From Wenzhouxiangella sp. (lineage in GTDB: Bacteria; Pseudomonadota; Gammaproteobacteria; Xanthomonadales; Wenzhouxiangellaceae): a DNA stretch of 53,558 nucleotides. The stretch lies in assembly GCA_007134485.1 (NCBI GenBank), contig SLKT01000072.1, positions 1 through 53,558 of the forward strand. The letters are read 5' to 3'. Positions 9,386 through 20,820 of this stretch are shown here, in pieces. The number at the start of each line of letters is the position of its first letter. The stretch's first letter is position 1. A program made the position numbers and the translations under genes. The notes below the pieces were generated by a model, which did not search any database, was not told the DNA's origin, and saw nothing but the letters and a program-made list of their open reading frames with translations.

Positions 9386-9442
9386 CCCGCCCCCAGGGGC
9401 GGGCTCACGCTGACACACGCACTGGGCAAAGCAAGCCCAGTG
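9386..9442. terminator. Two hairpins between convergent genes
   Basis: Two GC-rich hairpins lie between the DUF885 stop and the MFS stop: 9386-9393 with 9396-9403 (CCCGCCCC/GGGGCGGG, tiny loop) and 9420-9427 with 9435-9442 (CACTGGGC/GCCCAGTG, 7-nt loop). Neither has a T-run, so they are probable transcription barriers or 3'-end stabilisers rather than classical intrinsic terminators. Confidence 0.45.
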
Positions 9443-9506
9443 ATCAATACCGATCAATATGCCCTGGCAACGCTCAAAATTCAGTTCAGTTGCAGTCCCG
9501 AGATTA

Positions 9507-10715
9507 TCAAAGCCCCTCGATTTCGAGGTTGCTGCGACGATGAACGGTGCGTTGACGATAGAGGCGGATCAGCCAGGGCACGAAGATCAGCACACATACA
9601 ATCTCGAACAGTCCGAACACCACGAACACCGCAGGATATGGCTCCACCCCGGCCCCGCGCAACAACCCGAGAATGGCCACGCTCAATAACGGCCCCAGCA
9701 TGAAACCCAGGGATCCGGTCAGGTGAAAGCCACCCATGCCGGTGGCCTGGGCCGGACCCGAAAGACGCACGGTCAGGACCAGCGATGGGGCCAGCATCAG
9801 TGCCGCGGCCACACCGCCGGCAGCCATGACCGGAACAATCGCCGCAACCGCTGTAAAGCCCAGCCCGACCAGGAATACGCCGTAGAAAATACTGCCGATG
9901 GCCATCAGCAACACCGGGCTGATCCGTTCGCACAGCAATCCGGATGGATAGGTCAGCAGTGCGTATGGCAGCAGAAAAGCCGCCATGGCCAGGCCGATCT
10001 GGGCGGGCACCATACCGAGTTTGGTGGCGAAATACAGCGATACGGTGGAAATGATGAAGCCGGCCGTCATGCGGTCGATGAAGGTAAAGGCGTAAGGCAC
10101 GATCAGCGCCCGGCGTTCGGCAGCCAGGCGCAAGACATCGCGCAACCGCTCGGTCGAGCGTGTCAATCGGGCGTCCTGAAGAACCAGGATTGCAGCCATA
10201 GCGACCAGGGCGATCAGAACACCTCCGAACAGAAAAACGCTGGTGGCAAACTCCGAACCGATGCGTCCGCCAAGCACAGTGCCCGAGGCCACGCCCAGGC
10301 TCATCGCCGCCCCGGCCAGCCCCATGGCCCGGCCCTTGTGCTCGGGCCTGACAATGTCGGAAATCATGGTCATGGCCAGGACAAGGGCGGTCATGTGGGC
10401 CGCGCCCTCGATGAAACGCAAGCCCAATTGCACCGGGTACGGCCACGGCACATACATCAAGAACAAGGCCAGGCTGAAAAACGCCAATGCCGGCACGATC
10501 AGCAGCTTGCGCCGGGCCAGGTGGTCCGACAACACGCCGACCAGCAGCGCAGCCAGTAGCGAACCGGCCATGTTGGCCGACATGAACAGGTGCCGATCCA
10601 GCTCCGAGCGCGCCGGGAAGCGACCTTCGGTCAGCTCGTAGAGCAACGGCACCACGGCGGTGACCGGCAGCATGATCAGGAAAATACCCAGGGCAATGGG
10701 CCAGGTGCGCTTCAT
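9507..10715 (-). CDS. Major facilitator superfamily transporter
   Basis: A 402-residue protein with about twelve hydrophobic helices. The loop-2 motif is represented by GVLSDHLARRKLL, typical of MFS carriers, and the central loop by RLTRSTERLRDVLRLAAERR. The N-terminal helix begins at MKRTWPIALG, so ATG 10715 is preferred; the frame extends 46 codons upstream without membrane or signal features. It resembles drug or sugar efflux carriers of the MFS_1 group, but the substrate cannot be read from sequence. It stands alone, convergent with DUF885 and divergent from the small exported protein. Confidence 0.88.
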   Translation of the reverse strand: MKRTWPIALGIFLIMLPVTAVVPLLYELTEGRFPARSELDRHLFMSANMAGSLLAALLVGVLSDHLARRKLLIVPALAFFSLALFLMYVPWPYPVQLGLRFIEGAAHMTALVLAMTMISDIVRPEHKGRAMGLAGAAMSLGVASGTVLGGRIGSEFATSVFLFGGVLIALVAMAAILVLQDARLTRSTERLRDVLRLAAERRALIVPYAFTFIDRMTAGFIISTVSLYFATKLGMVPAQIGLAMAAFLLPYALLTYPSGLLCERISPVLLMAIGSIFYGVFLVGLGFTAVAAIVPVMAAGGVAAALMLAPSLVLTVRLSGPAQATGMGGFHLTGSLGFMLGPLLSVAILGLLRGAGVEPYPAVFVVFGLFEIVCVLIFVPWLIRLYRQRTVHRRSNLEIEGL

Positions 10716-10867
10716 TGGAACGCTTATCCGCGGAGGTCGAGTCTCAACGCCTATGGTAACCGCCGCCAGGTCAATAGAATTCAGACCGGCATGCAATCGG
10801 TCCCGGCGATGGAACCTGTACACACCGTTTGCAGTCGTAACGGGCGAATTCAAGCACTATGGATCCC

Positions 10868-11239
10868 ATGAAAATCTCGTCGTCTTTACTGATCCCTGTC
10901 CTGTTATTGGGAATCTTCTGCACGGCTTTCGCCTTTGATGACCGTTTCGCGTCTGTGTCCGAAGTGCGCCAATACCTGGAGGCGAAAGACAACGTTCAAA
11001 TGACCCACCAGGACGGCTGGACCATCGCGCATGATGCCGAGGGTGAATCTGTGTGGACATTTACCCAGGACGACCATCCAGCCCATCCGGCGGTATTCGT
11101 GCGTTACGTGGATCGCACCGCGGGAGAGCGGCGTCTGAAAGGCTGGGGTTTGTGTGAGGCCGATGATCGTGCCTGCGAGCAGCTCAACGAACATTTCGAG
11201 GAACTGCTTGATCAGGTTCGTGAATCGAAGTCGCGCTGA
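10868..11239 (+). CDS. Small exported protein of unknown function
   Basis: A 123-residue protein with a clear signal peptide (ISSSLLIPVLLLGIFCTAFA, then F-D-D) and a mature region of about 100 residues with two cysteines (LCEADDRACEQ) that could form a disulfide. ATG 10868 is chosen because the signal peptide begins there; ATG 10859 is the alternative. I recognise no family. It lies between the MFS gene (divergent) and katG (convergent), with nothing indicating an operon. Confidence 0.65.
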   Translation: MKISSSLLIPVLLLGIFCTAFAFDDRFASVSEVRQYLEAKDNVQMTHQDGWTIAHDAEGESVWTFTQDDHPAHPAVFVRYVDRTAGERRLKGWGLCEADDRACEQLNEHFEELLDQVRESKSR

Positions 11240-11431
11240 TCCAGGAAACAAGCGAAATTGGCAAATTCAATGCAAGCAGCGCCAATCAACCGCAATGAAC
11301 CTGTATAGCTGTCCCCGGGCGCCAAGCCCGCATCGTATGCAGTTGTTCCGATAAGACTTGGCAGGCAGAAACACTTTCACCACGTAGGTACTGCGGGTAT
11401 CGGCGACGGGTCCGCGATCACAAGCGCGGTC

Positions 11432-11471
11432 CAAAAGATGACCCCGGCACTGCACGGGGCAGGCCGGGGTC
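11432..11471 (-). terminator. Intrinsic terminator of katG
   Basis: A perfect 9-bp stem pairs 11463-11471 with 11440-11448 (GACCCCGGC/GCCGGGGTC) around a 14-nt loop. On the minus strand it is followed by ATCTTTT. It starts about 34 nt after the katG stop codon. Confidence 0.75.
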
Positions 11472-11504
11472 TCGGATGGTGGTCGGAATGACCTTTCGGA
11501 TGAT

Positions 11505-13712
<2,208 letters not shown>

Positions 13713-13771
13713 CTACTGCCAGGCCCCGAGATTTGAGTACTACGGCCACCCAGTATAATGAAGTCCAACGA

Positions 13772-14443
13772 TTATGAAAATGAATTATTTTTATCATTTC
13801 CATAGGCAAGGGGAATCGAAAGCGCCGCAAGCAATTGCCTGGCGCGTTCCTCGATTCGATCGAACGCCCGGTCGGCTACCAGTTCCGGATCGAACAGCGG
13901 AGCGACAAAGCCGATCGCGTGCGCGCCCGCAGCCAGCCAGTCCCCGGCATTGTCGAGACTGGCGCCATGGGTCGGCACCAGCTTGAGGAAAGGCAGGGGT
14001 CCCAGGCACGCCTTGAGGTAGTCCGGGCCGATGCCCGGCGCCGGAAACAGTTTCTGCAAAACCGCGCCGGCCCGGTAAGCCTTGAACATCTCGGTGGTGG
14101 TATGTGTCCCCGGCATGGCAGCCACATCCAGCTCGGTGGCGGCCACGATGACCGCCTCATCGACCACCGGGGAGACCAGAAAGCGAGCGCCTGCCTCGAC
14201 GGCCAGCCTGGCCTGCTCGACTTCCAGCACGGTTCCGGCGCCGACAACGATGTCCGGGTGACGGCTCGAGAACGCCCTGATGATGTCAAAGGCGTCGGGG
14301 ATGGTCAGGGTGAACTCGCAGATGCTGAACCCGCCTCGAACGGCAGCCTCCATCGCGGGAATGGCCAGATCGGCAGAATCGGTGCGCAGGATGGCCGAGG
14401 CCCGAACCTTGCCCAGGTGAGTAACAAATTCAGCTGGTTTCAT
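13772..14443 (-). CDS. KDPG/KDPGal-type aldolase (Eda family)
   Basis: A 223-residue class I aldolase of the KDPG/KHG family, which splits 2-keto-3-deoxy-6-phosphogluconate (or a related keto-acid phosphate) to pyruvate and glyceraldehyde-3-phosphate. The Schiff-base lysine is in AVLQKLFPAP, the general-base glutamate in CEFTLTIP, and the phosphate/glycine segment in VVGAGTVLE. No edd, kinase or sugar-uptake gene is adjacent, so the pathway (Entner-Doudoroff or uronate/galactonate) is not settled. The last ten codons are AT-rich (KNNSFS). The gene lies directly upstream of katG on the same strand but with a separate-looking promoter region between. Confidence 0.9.
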   Translation of the reverse strand: MKPAEFVTHLGKVRASAILRTDSADLAIPAMEAAVRGGFSICEFTLTIPDAFDIIRAFSSRHPDIVVGAGTVLEVEQARLAVEAGARFLVSPVVDEAVIVAATELDVAAMPGTHTTTEMFKAYRAGAVLQKLFPAPGIGPDYLKACLGPLPFLKLVPTHGASLDNAGDWLAAGAHAIGFVAPLFDPELVADRAFDRIEERARQLLAALSIPLAYGNDKNNSFS

Positions 14444-14649
14444 GCACGACGGGTTCGATGATCAGGCTCTCCAGTGTAACCGGCGCCGGTTCGGATTTCA
14501 TCGATTCGCAAGCAGCATCTCGATTACGGTGTCGCGGGTTGGGTAGCCTTCGCCCGTTCGTGTAATATCAATACCGGATTCACCGAATGGTCCGCCCGGT
14601 TTGCTGTCAACACAAAGCATGAATCAGCGGTCCGTCACTTGTGTTGAAT

Positions 14650-15129
14650 ATGCTACGCCTTATTATTGCCTTTTGCCTTTATGCGTCACTCGTGTGGCTG
14701 TCTTTCGGACATGCATACGCGAACAATGACTATCGATGGCTGATTCGCACCAGCGTCTTCACGACGCACTTTGACCATGACCCCGATCACAACAATGACT
14801 CGCGCCTGATCGGACTGGACTACTACCTGTCCGACGAACAGCGGTGGCTGGTTGGCGGCAATACCTTCCGAAACTCCTGGGATCAGCGCTCAGTCTATTT
14901 GTATGCAGGACGGCGTTTCGACTGGGTGGAGAACAGGCTCTATGGGAAACTGACGGCTGGGGTGCTCTGGGGATGGCGCGGTGAACACCAGGATGACATT
15001 CCCTTCAATCAGCTCGGTGTGGCGCCGGCGATCATCCCGGCGGTCGGGATCCAGGCCGGCCGATTCACCGGAGAATTTGTCGTATTCGGCATCAATGGAT
15101 TGATGATCAATGTCGGCGCACACTTCTGA
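14650..15129 (+). CDS. Small exported protein, probable outer-membrane beta-barrel
   Basis: A 159-residue protein with a signal peptide (LRLIIAFCLYASLVWLS, ending HAYA-NN) followed by alternating aromatic/hydrophobic strands (RLIGLDYYLSD, SVYLYAGRRFDW, LYGKLTAGVLWGWRG) and a C-terminal GLMINVGAHF ending in Phe, as in outer-membrane barrels. The layout and size recall PagP-like eight-stranded barrels, but the catalytic residues of PagP cannot be assigned, so no enzymatic function is claimed. ATG 14650 is preferred; GTG 14641 is possible. It precedes the Lon-like gene by 21 nt and may be co-transcribed with it. Confidence 0.7.
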   Translation: MLRLIIAFCLYASLVWLSFGHAYANNDYRWLIRTSVFTTHFDHDPDHNNDSRLIGLDYYLSDEQRWLVGGNTFRNSWDQRSVYLYAGRRFDWVENRLYGKLTAGVLWGWRGEHQDDIPFNQLGVAPAIIPAVGIQAGRFTGEFVVFGINGLMINVGAHF

Positions 15130-15150
15130 TCGATTCACCAGGTACGGCGC

Positions 15151-17553
15151 ATGAAGGACATTCAACCACTTGGCGTGAACCAGATCTACCGGCGTTGTCC
15201 GGAAGAACAGCTGGACTTCGAGACCACCGAGTCGCTTCAGCCGCTGGATGAGCCGGTTGGGCAGTCCCGCCTGCTCAAGGCGATGCAATTCGGCACCGAT
15301 ATTGACAATCACGGCTTCAACCTGTTCGTGCTCGGCCCGCGCGGCGTGGACCGGCATGCCCTGGTTCGCGATTTTCTCGAAAGGCGCACCGTTCACGCAC
15401 CGGCACCTGCCGACTGGTGCTACGTCCACAATTTTTCCGAGCCGAATGCCCCGCGCGCCCTGCGCCTCAAGGCCGGCGACGGACGTCGATTGCGCAAGGA
15501 CTTGGAAGACTTCATCGAGGAGTTGCGCACCGGGGTCGCTGCAGTGTTCGAAAGCGAGGAATACCAGAGTCGCATGCAGGACATCCAGGGCGAGTTCGAA
15601 CAGCGCCAGCAAAAGGGCCTGAGCGACATTGGTGAACAGGCGCGCGCGGCGGGCATTGCGTTGATTTCCACTCCCGGTGGGTACACCCTGGCGCCGTTGC
15701 GCGATGGCGAAGTCCTCGACCCGGAGGAATACGAGAAGCTGCCCGAGGATGAACGTCAAAGAATCGAAGCCAAGGTCGCCGAACTCCAGAAGAAGCTGCA
15801 ACAGGAGGTTCAGCGCGTGCCGGCACTACGCAAGGAAATGCGCCGCCGTGTTCGCGAACTCAACGAGGAGATGATCCTGTTTGCGCTCGGCGGGCCGATT
15901 CGGGAACTCAAGGAGCACTGGTCGCACGAGCCCGACATCACCGCGCATGTCGACAGGATTCGCGAGGATGTGGTTGAAAATGCCGAAGCCTTGCGCGGAC
16001 GGCGCGGCTCGGGACCCCCGGAGGAGTTCCTCGAACGATTCCGGGTCAATCTGCTGGTCGACAATGCCGAGACCCGGGGCGCACCGGTGATCTATGAAGA
16101 CCTGCCCACCCACAACCACCTGGTCGGGCGTATCGAGCACCAGATGCGCGATGGGGCGTTGTACACCAATGTGTCAATGATCAGAGCCGGCGCCCTGCAC
16201 CGGGCCAATGGCGGCTACCTGATCCTGGATGCACGCCGTATTCTGTCTCACCCCATGGCCTGGGAAAGTCTCAAGCGCGTCCTGTATTCGGGCAATATTC
16301 GGATCGAGTCGCTCGAACGTGTCTACGGCCTGGTCGGCACCACCAGCCTGCAACCTGAGAATATTCCAGTCTCGATCAAGGTGATTCTCGTCGGAGAGCG
16401 GCGACTGTATTACCTCCTGGCCCACTACGACCCTGACTTTCTCGACCTTTTCAAGGTGGAAGCCGACTTCGCTGATCGAATCGAGCGAAGTGATGACCAG
16501 ACCATGAAGTATGCGCGCATGCTGGCGACCCTGGCGCGCCAGACCGATGCTCCGCCACTGGATCGCTCGGCCGTGGCCCGCCTGATCGAACATGCCAGTC
16601 GTCTGGCCGATGATCAGCAAAAATTGACCGCCAATGATCGGGTCATGCGCGATGTGCTGACCGAGGCGGGATATTGGGCCGGCACGCTGGATTCCGACAT
16701 CGTCACGGCCGAGCATGTTCAGCGCGCCATCGACGAGCGCAATGAACGGGCCGGTCGGCTGCGCGAAGTCAGCCTGGAGCAGATCGGGCGTGGCACGGTC
16801 ATGATCTCTACTTCCGGTACCTCGCTGGCCCAGGTCAACGCGCTTTCAGTGATCCAGGTCGGTGATCTTCGTTTTGGCCGCCCCTCCAGGATCACCGCCA
16901 CCGCGAGACCGGGCAACGGCCAGGTTGTTGATATCGAACGCGAAGTCAAGTTGGGTGGCCCGATTCACAGCAAGGGTGTGCTGATCCTGTCACGCTTCAT
17001 CGCCAGTTGCTATGCCCCCGGCAACGAACTGTCACTCTCGGCCAGCCTGGTTTTCGAACAGACCTACGGCGAAGTCGATGGTGATTCCGCATCACTGGCG
17101 GAAACCTGTGCGCTGCTGTCGGCCATTGCCGAAACACCGCTCAGTCAGGCATTCGCTGTGACCGGATCCATCAACCAGCACGGCCAGGTCCAAGCCGTTG
17201 GAGGCATCAACGAAAAGATCGAGGGTTTTTTCGATGTCTGTCAGCAAGCCGGTGAACTTGACGGTCAGGGCGTGCTGGTACCGAACACCAACGTGGAACA
17301 CCTGATGGTCAAGGCCGAGGTGCGCGCAGCAGTGGCCGAAGATCGCTTTCACATCTACTCGGTCGCCACGGTTGATGAAGCCATCGCGCTATTGACCGGA
17401 CTGACACCCGGAGAACCGGGCAAGGAGGGTCGATTCCCCGAGAACAGCTTCAACCGCCGGGTCGCGGATCGTCTCAAGACTTTTGCACGCATCGCCCGCA
17501 AGACCCGAAGCCCGGGGGGCAATAACCGGAAAGGCAATGGAGAAAAATCCTGA
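15151..17553 (+). CDS. Lon-like AAA-family serine protease
   Basis: An 800-residue protein of the Lon-related group with an N-terminal AAA_32-type region and a C-terminal S16 protease domain. The protease dyad is visible: Ser646 in DGDSASLAE and Lys689 in NEKIEG. The nucleotide region has LGPRGVDRHALV, a degenerate Walker A with Arg where the P-loop Lys is usual, and a Walker-B-like GGYLILDA. A coiled-coil insertion occupies about residues 150-270. Members are thought to degrade damaged cytosolic proteins, but ATP use is uncertain with this P-loop. The stop overlaps the next gene's start by 17 nt, so protease and stress protein are translationally linked. Confidence 0.93.
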   Translation: MKDIQPLGVNQIYRRCPEEQLDFETTESLQPLDEPVGQSRLLKAMQFGTDIDNHGFNLFVLGPRGVDRHALVRDFLERRTVHAPAPADWCYVHNFSEPNAPRALRLKAGDGRRLRKDLEDFIEELRTGVAAVFESEEYQSRMQDIQGEFEQRQQKGLSDIGEQARAAGIALISTPGGYTLAPLRDGEVLDPEEYEKLPEDERQRIEAKVAELQKKLQQEVQRVPALRKEMRRRVRELNEEMILFALGGPIRELKEHWSHEPDITAHVDRIREDVVENAEALRGRRGSGPPEEFLERFRVNLLVDNAETRGAPVIYEDLPTHNHLVGRIEHQMRDGALYTNVSMIRAGALHRANGGYLILDARRILSHPMAWESLKRVLYSGNIRIESLERVYGLVGTTSLQPENIPVSIKVILVGERRLYYLLAHYDPDFLDLFKVEADFADRIERSDDQTMKYARMLATLARQTDAPPLDRSAVARLIEHASRLADDQQKLTANDRVMRDVLTEAGYWAGTLDSDIVTAEHVQRAIDERNERAGRLREVSLEQIGRGTVMISTSGTSLAQVNALSVIQVGDLRFGRPSRITATARPGNGQVVDIEREVKLGGPIHSKGVLILSRFIASCYAPGNELSLSASLVFEQTYGEVDGDSASLAETCALLSAIAETPLSQAFAVTGSINQHGQVQAVGGINEKIEGFFDVCQQAGELDGQGVLVPNTNVEHLMVKAEVRAAVAEDRFHIYSVATVDEAIALLTGLTPGEPGKEGRFPENSFNRRVADRLKTFARIARKTRSPGGNNRKGNGEKS

Positions 17554-18397
17554 CACCGGCTCGCGAGAAACGATGCGTCCGTCCAGGGTCTTGATTCTAT
17601 TCGATGCCTCTCCGCAGGCCCTGCATGCACTGGAGGTCGCAACTGAGCTCGCCAGCCATCACCAGGCGCCTTTGGTGGCGATTTATGTCGAGGAACCGGA
17701 CCGGCAACGCGGCCTGGCGTATTCGTTCAGCCACGAAGTCAGTGCACTTTCGGGCGCCATTCACCGGATTGACCCTGGTCTGCATCGCCTGAATGCCGAC
17801 CGCACGGCGACAGCTGTTCGGCGAGCCATTGAGCAAGTCACCAGTCATCGTCGAGTGAAATGGGAATTGCTCGTGCTGCGTGGTCAATTGGTGGAGGAAA
17901 TTCTTGCAATCTCCAAACCCGGCGATTCACTGCTGCTCGGCTGCGTGGGCTGGTCGGCGCGCCTTGGGCGAAAGCTGGGCGGCACACCGCTGACCCTGGC
18001 GCGTCGAGCCAATGCAAGCGTGCAGATCTGCTCACCAGACATCGCACGCAGTCGCGCGCAGGTGGCAGTGCTGATCGAAGAATGGTCGCCATCAAGCGAG
18101 GCCATGCTGCACTATGCGGCCAGGCGGGCCGAGGTGGGCAAACGAACGCTCGTGGTGCTGGCATCACCTTTGCTCGATGATGAGGATGCCACCCGTCTGA
18201 ACCAGTCACTTGCATCCGTGCCAACCCCATGGCGACTACGCAAGTTGCCACGAATGACTTCCGGGGAAATGTTCAATGTGCTGGCCGAGGAACGGGTGGT
18301 TGAACTGGTGGTCCGTCGCGGTGGCGACTGGCTGCAATCAGAAACCCCGCAACGCATCCTCGAACGCATGGCTATCACCATCAATGTCATGGCCTAA
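17537..18397 (+). CDS. UspA-like universal stress protein (two tandem domains)
   Basis: A 286-residue protein. The N-terminal Usp fold starts RVLILFDASPQALHALEVA and carries AIYVEEPD; a second, more diverged Usp-like half starts AQVAVLIEEWSPSSEAMLHYAA. The ATP-binding G-x2-G-x9-G(S/T) motif is only partly present (GCVGWSARLGRKLGG), so nucleotide binding is uncertain. ATG 17537 is preceded by GGAAAGG and overlaps the end of the Lon-like gene; ATG 17573, directly before the Usp fold, is an alternative. Its stop overlaps the convergent GGDEF gene stop by three bases. Confidence 0.82.
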   Translation: MEKNPDTGSRETMRPSRVLILFDASPQALHALEVATELASHHQAPLVAIYVEEPDRQRGLAYSFSHEVSALSGAIHRIDPGLHRLNADRTATAVRRAIEQVTSHRRVKWELLVLRGQLVEEILAISKPGDSLLLGCVGWSARLGRKLGGTPLTLARRANASVQICSPDIARSRAQVAVLIEEWSPSSEAMLHYAARRAEVGKRTLVVLASPLLDDEDATRLNQSLASVPTPWRLRKLPRMTSGEMFNVLAEERVVELVVRRGGDWLQSETPQRILERMAITINVMA

Positions 18398-20214
18398 GGG
18401 GCCTCTGAATCGCTCTGCGCGGAGCGATCGACCTCGACGCGATTCTTGCCATTCGCCTTGCCTTGGTACATGGCGTCATCGGCTCGTCGAATGGCCTCTT
18501 CCACCGAAATTCCCGACTGTAATACGGACACCCCCGCAGTCAAAGTCAGGTTGATCTCCTCGCCGTTGTGACGCATAGGTGACTCGACCACGGCGCGACG
18601 CAGGTTTTCGGCCACCGACCGGGCGCCCTTGAGGCCGGTTTCCGGCAGCAGAAAGAGGAATTCCTCACCCCCCCAACGCGCCACCAGATCACGCCCCTTG
18701 ACCGCCTGTGAAAACACTTCGGCCAGGCGTTCCATGACCCGGTCACCCGCGCTGTGACCAAGCTGATCATTGATCTGCTTGAAGTCATCGATATCGGCCA
18801 GGATCAGGGCGTGATGGGTTCCGTTGCTGATGCAATCCTTCTCGGCCTCGTGCAGTCGATCAAGCATTTCACGACGATTGGGCAACCCGGTCAACGGATC
18901 GGTGCTGGCAGCCACATGCAGTCGTCTGGTGACTCTCAGCCCGAGCCGATAGCGAGCATACACGGCTCCGAGCAGCCCAAGCAGCAACACCGCGACCACG
19001 ACGGCCAGTGCAGTCACTGCCTGCTGACGGCGCAATTTCAGATCGGCGATCTCGGACTCGGTCCTGAGTCGTTCGAGCTCCTGCTGGCGCTGCATCGCTT
19101 CCATTTCGCCGCTGACTTCGTCGACCCGCGCGGCCATGCGGTTTTCGATGCTTCGCTGTCGAAGATCGGTCAGCTCGCGCTGGTACGCCAATGCCTGACG
19201 GTAGGCAGACAGTTCCTCGGCCAGCACGACCTTGCGACTGACCACATCCAGCGCCAGGCCAACGCTGTCCTCGGGCAGTCGATCCGCCACTTGCCGTAAC
19301 AGCTCAAGTGCTTCGTCCGGGCGCCCCAGTCGCTGCAAAGCATCGGCCATGTTGATCAGGGTCTGCTGCTGCCCCACTTCGTCGCCAATCTCGCGCTGGA
19401 TCGAAACGGCGCGTTCATGGTATTCAAGTGCATCCTCCGGGCGTCCAAGGCCGTCCAGGGCCGTGGCAACATTTGTCAACCCGTAAGCAATCCCACGCGG
19501 ATTATCCAGTGACTCGAAGTAAGCCAGTGCACGGCGGGCATGATCCAGCATGGTTGAATATTCACTCCGAGCAGCAGCGGTGTCGTCATCCTGCTCGGCT
19601 CGGCGAGCCAGTCGACCGGCGAGCGCGGACAGATTGACATGGGTGCCGGCCAGACCGGCTTTCCAATCGGCAGCCTCGAACTCCACCAATGCCTTTTGAT
19701 GGTATTCACGCGCCTGTTCCAGGCGCCCCAGGGAACTGTAGAGATTGCCGATATTGCCGGCTGCCCGACCCACCCCGACCTGGTCACCTGCCTGGCGGCT
19801 GCTCTCGAGTGATGCCAGGTAATGGGCAATGGCCGCGTCATGGCGCTCCATCGCCCAGTTGACCACGCCAGCGGTCAGGTGGACCTGGGCGTCGACTGCC
19901 GGATCATGAACATCATCGATCAGCTCCAGTGCTGCATCGATGCGCTCCAGCGCTTGTGGATAGTCACCAAGAATATGCTCGTTCGCGGCCACTGCTCGGA
20001 GCAGCAAGGCTTCGGCAACCGGGCAATGACGATCATCGTGCATCAACCTTTGCAGCGCTTCCAGGCCCATGGCCTGTCCAAGCGCGGCATCGACATCGCG
20101 TTGCGCGGCGATCATCTCTGCCTGCTCGATCAGATCCGGACATTCCTCCTGCGCATGGGCCGACATCGGCAGGAATTCGATCAGCAACAATATGAAGATG
20201 CAACTCCAGCGCAT
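18394..20214 (-). CDS. Periplasmic TPR sensor - GGDEF diguanylate cyclase
   Basis: A 606-residue protein: signal peptide (cleaved near AHA-QE), about seven TPR repeats in the periplasm (residues ~60-340), a coiled coil, one transmembrane helix (ALAVVVAVLLLGLLGAVYA, near residue 410), then a cytoplasmic GGDEF domain with an intact RWGGEEF active-site motif (a permitted GGEEF variant). It should make cyclic-di-GMP from two GTP in response to a periplasmic or protein-binding signal. The DPLTGLPNRR start of the domain and a DIDDFKQINDQLGH metal-binding segment are present. Convergent with the UspA-like gene, sharing three bases at the stops. Confidence 0.93.
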   Translation of the reverse strand: MRWSCIFILLLIEFLPMSAHAQEECPDLIEQAEMIAAQRDVDAALGQAMGLEALQRLMHDDRHCPVAEALLLRAVAANEHILGDYPQALERIDAALELIDDVHDPAVDAQVHLTAGVVNWAMERHDAAIAHYLASLESSRQAGDQVGVGRAAGNIGNLYSSLGRLEQAREYHQKALVEFEAADWKAGLAGTHVNLSALAGRLARRAEQDDDTAAARSEYSTMLDHARRALAYFESLDNPRGIAYGLTNVATALDGLGRPEDALEYHERAVSIQREIGDEVGQQQTLINMADALQRLGRPDEALELLRQVADRLPEDSVGLALDVVSRKVVLAEELSAYRQALAYQRELTDLRQRSIENRMAARVDEVSGEMEAMQRQQELERLRTESEIADLKLRRQQAVTALAVVVAVLLLGLLGAVYARYRLGLRVTRRLHVAASTDPLTGLPNRREMLDRLHEAEKDCISNGTHHALILADIDDFKQINDQLGHSAGDRVMERLAEVFSQAVKGRDLVARWGGEEFLFLLPETGLKGARSVAENLRRAVVESPMRHNGEEINLTLTAGVSVLQSGISVEEAIRRADDAMYQGKANGKNRVEVDRSAQSDSEAP

Positions 20215-20329
20215 ATGCGACAGTATATCCGGATCGGGCCAGACCAGCGTTTGCGCCGCATAAAGTCTTGACAGCCACGCTCGGGCACATCAGGATGCCG
20301 TTTCCCCGGATTTCCGCCAGGTCGATGCC

Positions 20330-20731
20330 TTGAAGTCACGCACACCAAGCAACGAGTTTCAGCGTCTGGTCTTTGCCACACGCAATTCCCTGCGCGGCTA
20401 CAGTCGAGTCTTCCGGGATGAAGCTGCTTTTCGCGCCCAGTTGGTCGTGCTCGTGCTCATCATTCCGCTGGCGGCCTGGCTGGCCTCGGGATTTCTGGAG
20501 TTCATACTTCTCGTGGGCATCTGGATTCTGGTCCTGGCCGGGGAGATGGCCAATTCGGCCATTGAGGCCATCGTCGACCGCATCGGACTGGAATACCATG
20601 ACCTGTCGGGCAAGGCCAAGGATGCCGGCTCGGCATTGACGCTGACGCTGATGCTTCTGGCCGGCCTGGTCTGGCTGGCCTTCCTGCTCGATCGATTTTT
20701 CCCCGGCCTCTGGCCGCTGAGCGGATTGTGA
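20330..20731 (+). CDS. dgkA: Diacylglycerol kinase (prokaryotic DgkA family)
   Basis: A 133-residue integral membrane kinase with three hydrophobic helices. The family motif is present: RDEAAFRAQ near the N-terminus and EMANSAIEAIVDRIG with the catalytic Glu and Asn, plus KAKDAGSA. It phosphorylates diacylglycerol, recycling it from membrane-derived oligosaccharide and lipopolysaccharide modification. The start is uncertain: no ATG fits, and TTG 20330 (weak AGGT upstream) gives a normal family N-terminus. It is divergent from the GGDEF gene. GC-rich hairpin 20758-20773 follows the stop and may end its transcript. Confidence 0.9.
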   Translation: MKSRTPSNEFQRLVFATRNSLRGYSRVFRDEAAFRAQLVVLVLIIPLAAWLASGFLEFILLVGIWILVLAGEMANSAIEAIVDRIGLEYHDLSGKAKDAGSALTLTLMLLAGLVWLAFLLDRFFPGLWPLSGL

Positions 20732-20733
20732 AA

Positions 20734-20751
20734 TGGCGCGCCCGGCAGGAT
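20734..20751. repeat. 18-nt direct repeat of the tRNA-Arg 3' end
   Basis: TGGCGCGCCCGGCAGGAT here is identical to 21088-21105, the CCA end, acceptor strand and part of the T-arm of tRNA-Arg (both on the strand opposite the tRNA). The copies are 354 nt apart. Such tRNA-tail duplications are typical attachment-site scars, but no integrase or cargo gene lies between. It starts 3 nt after the dgkA stop. Confidence 0.7.
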
Positions 20752-20785
20752 GGCTGCGCCCGCTGGCGCGGGCTTGTCCTTCGGA

Positions 20786-20806
20786 CTGAATTGCTGCGCA
20801 ATTCAG
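20786..20806. repeat. Perfect 9-bp hairpin
   Basis: CTGAATTGC pairs with GCAATTCAG across a TGC loop. It lies between the tRNA-tail repeat and the large palindrome, about 55 nt after dgkA. There is no T-run. Confidence 0.5.
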
Positions 20807-20820
20807 CGAGCTCGCCCCAC

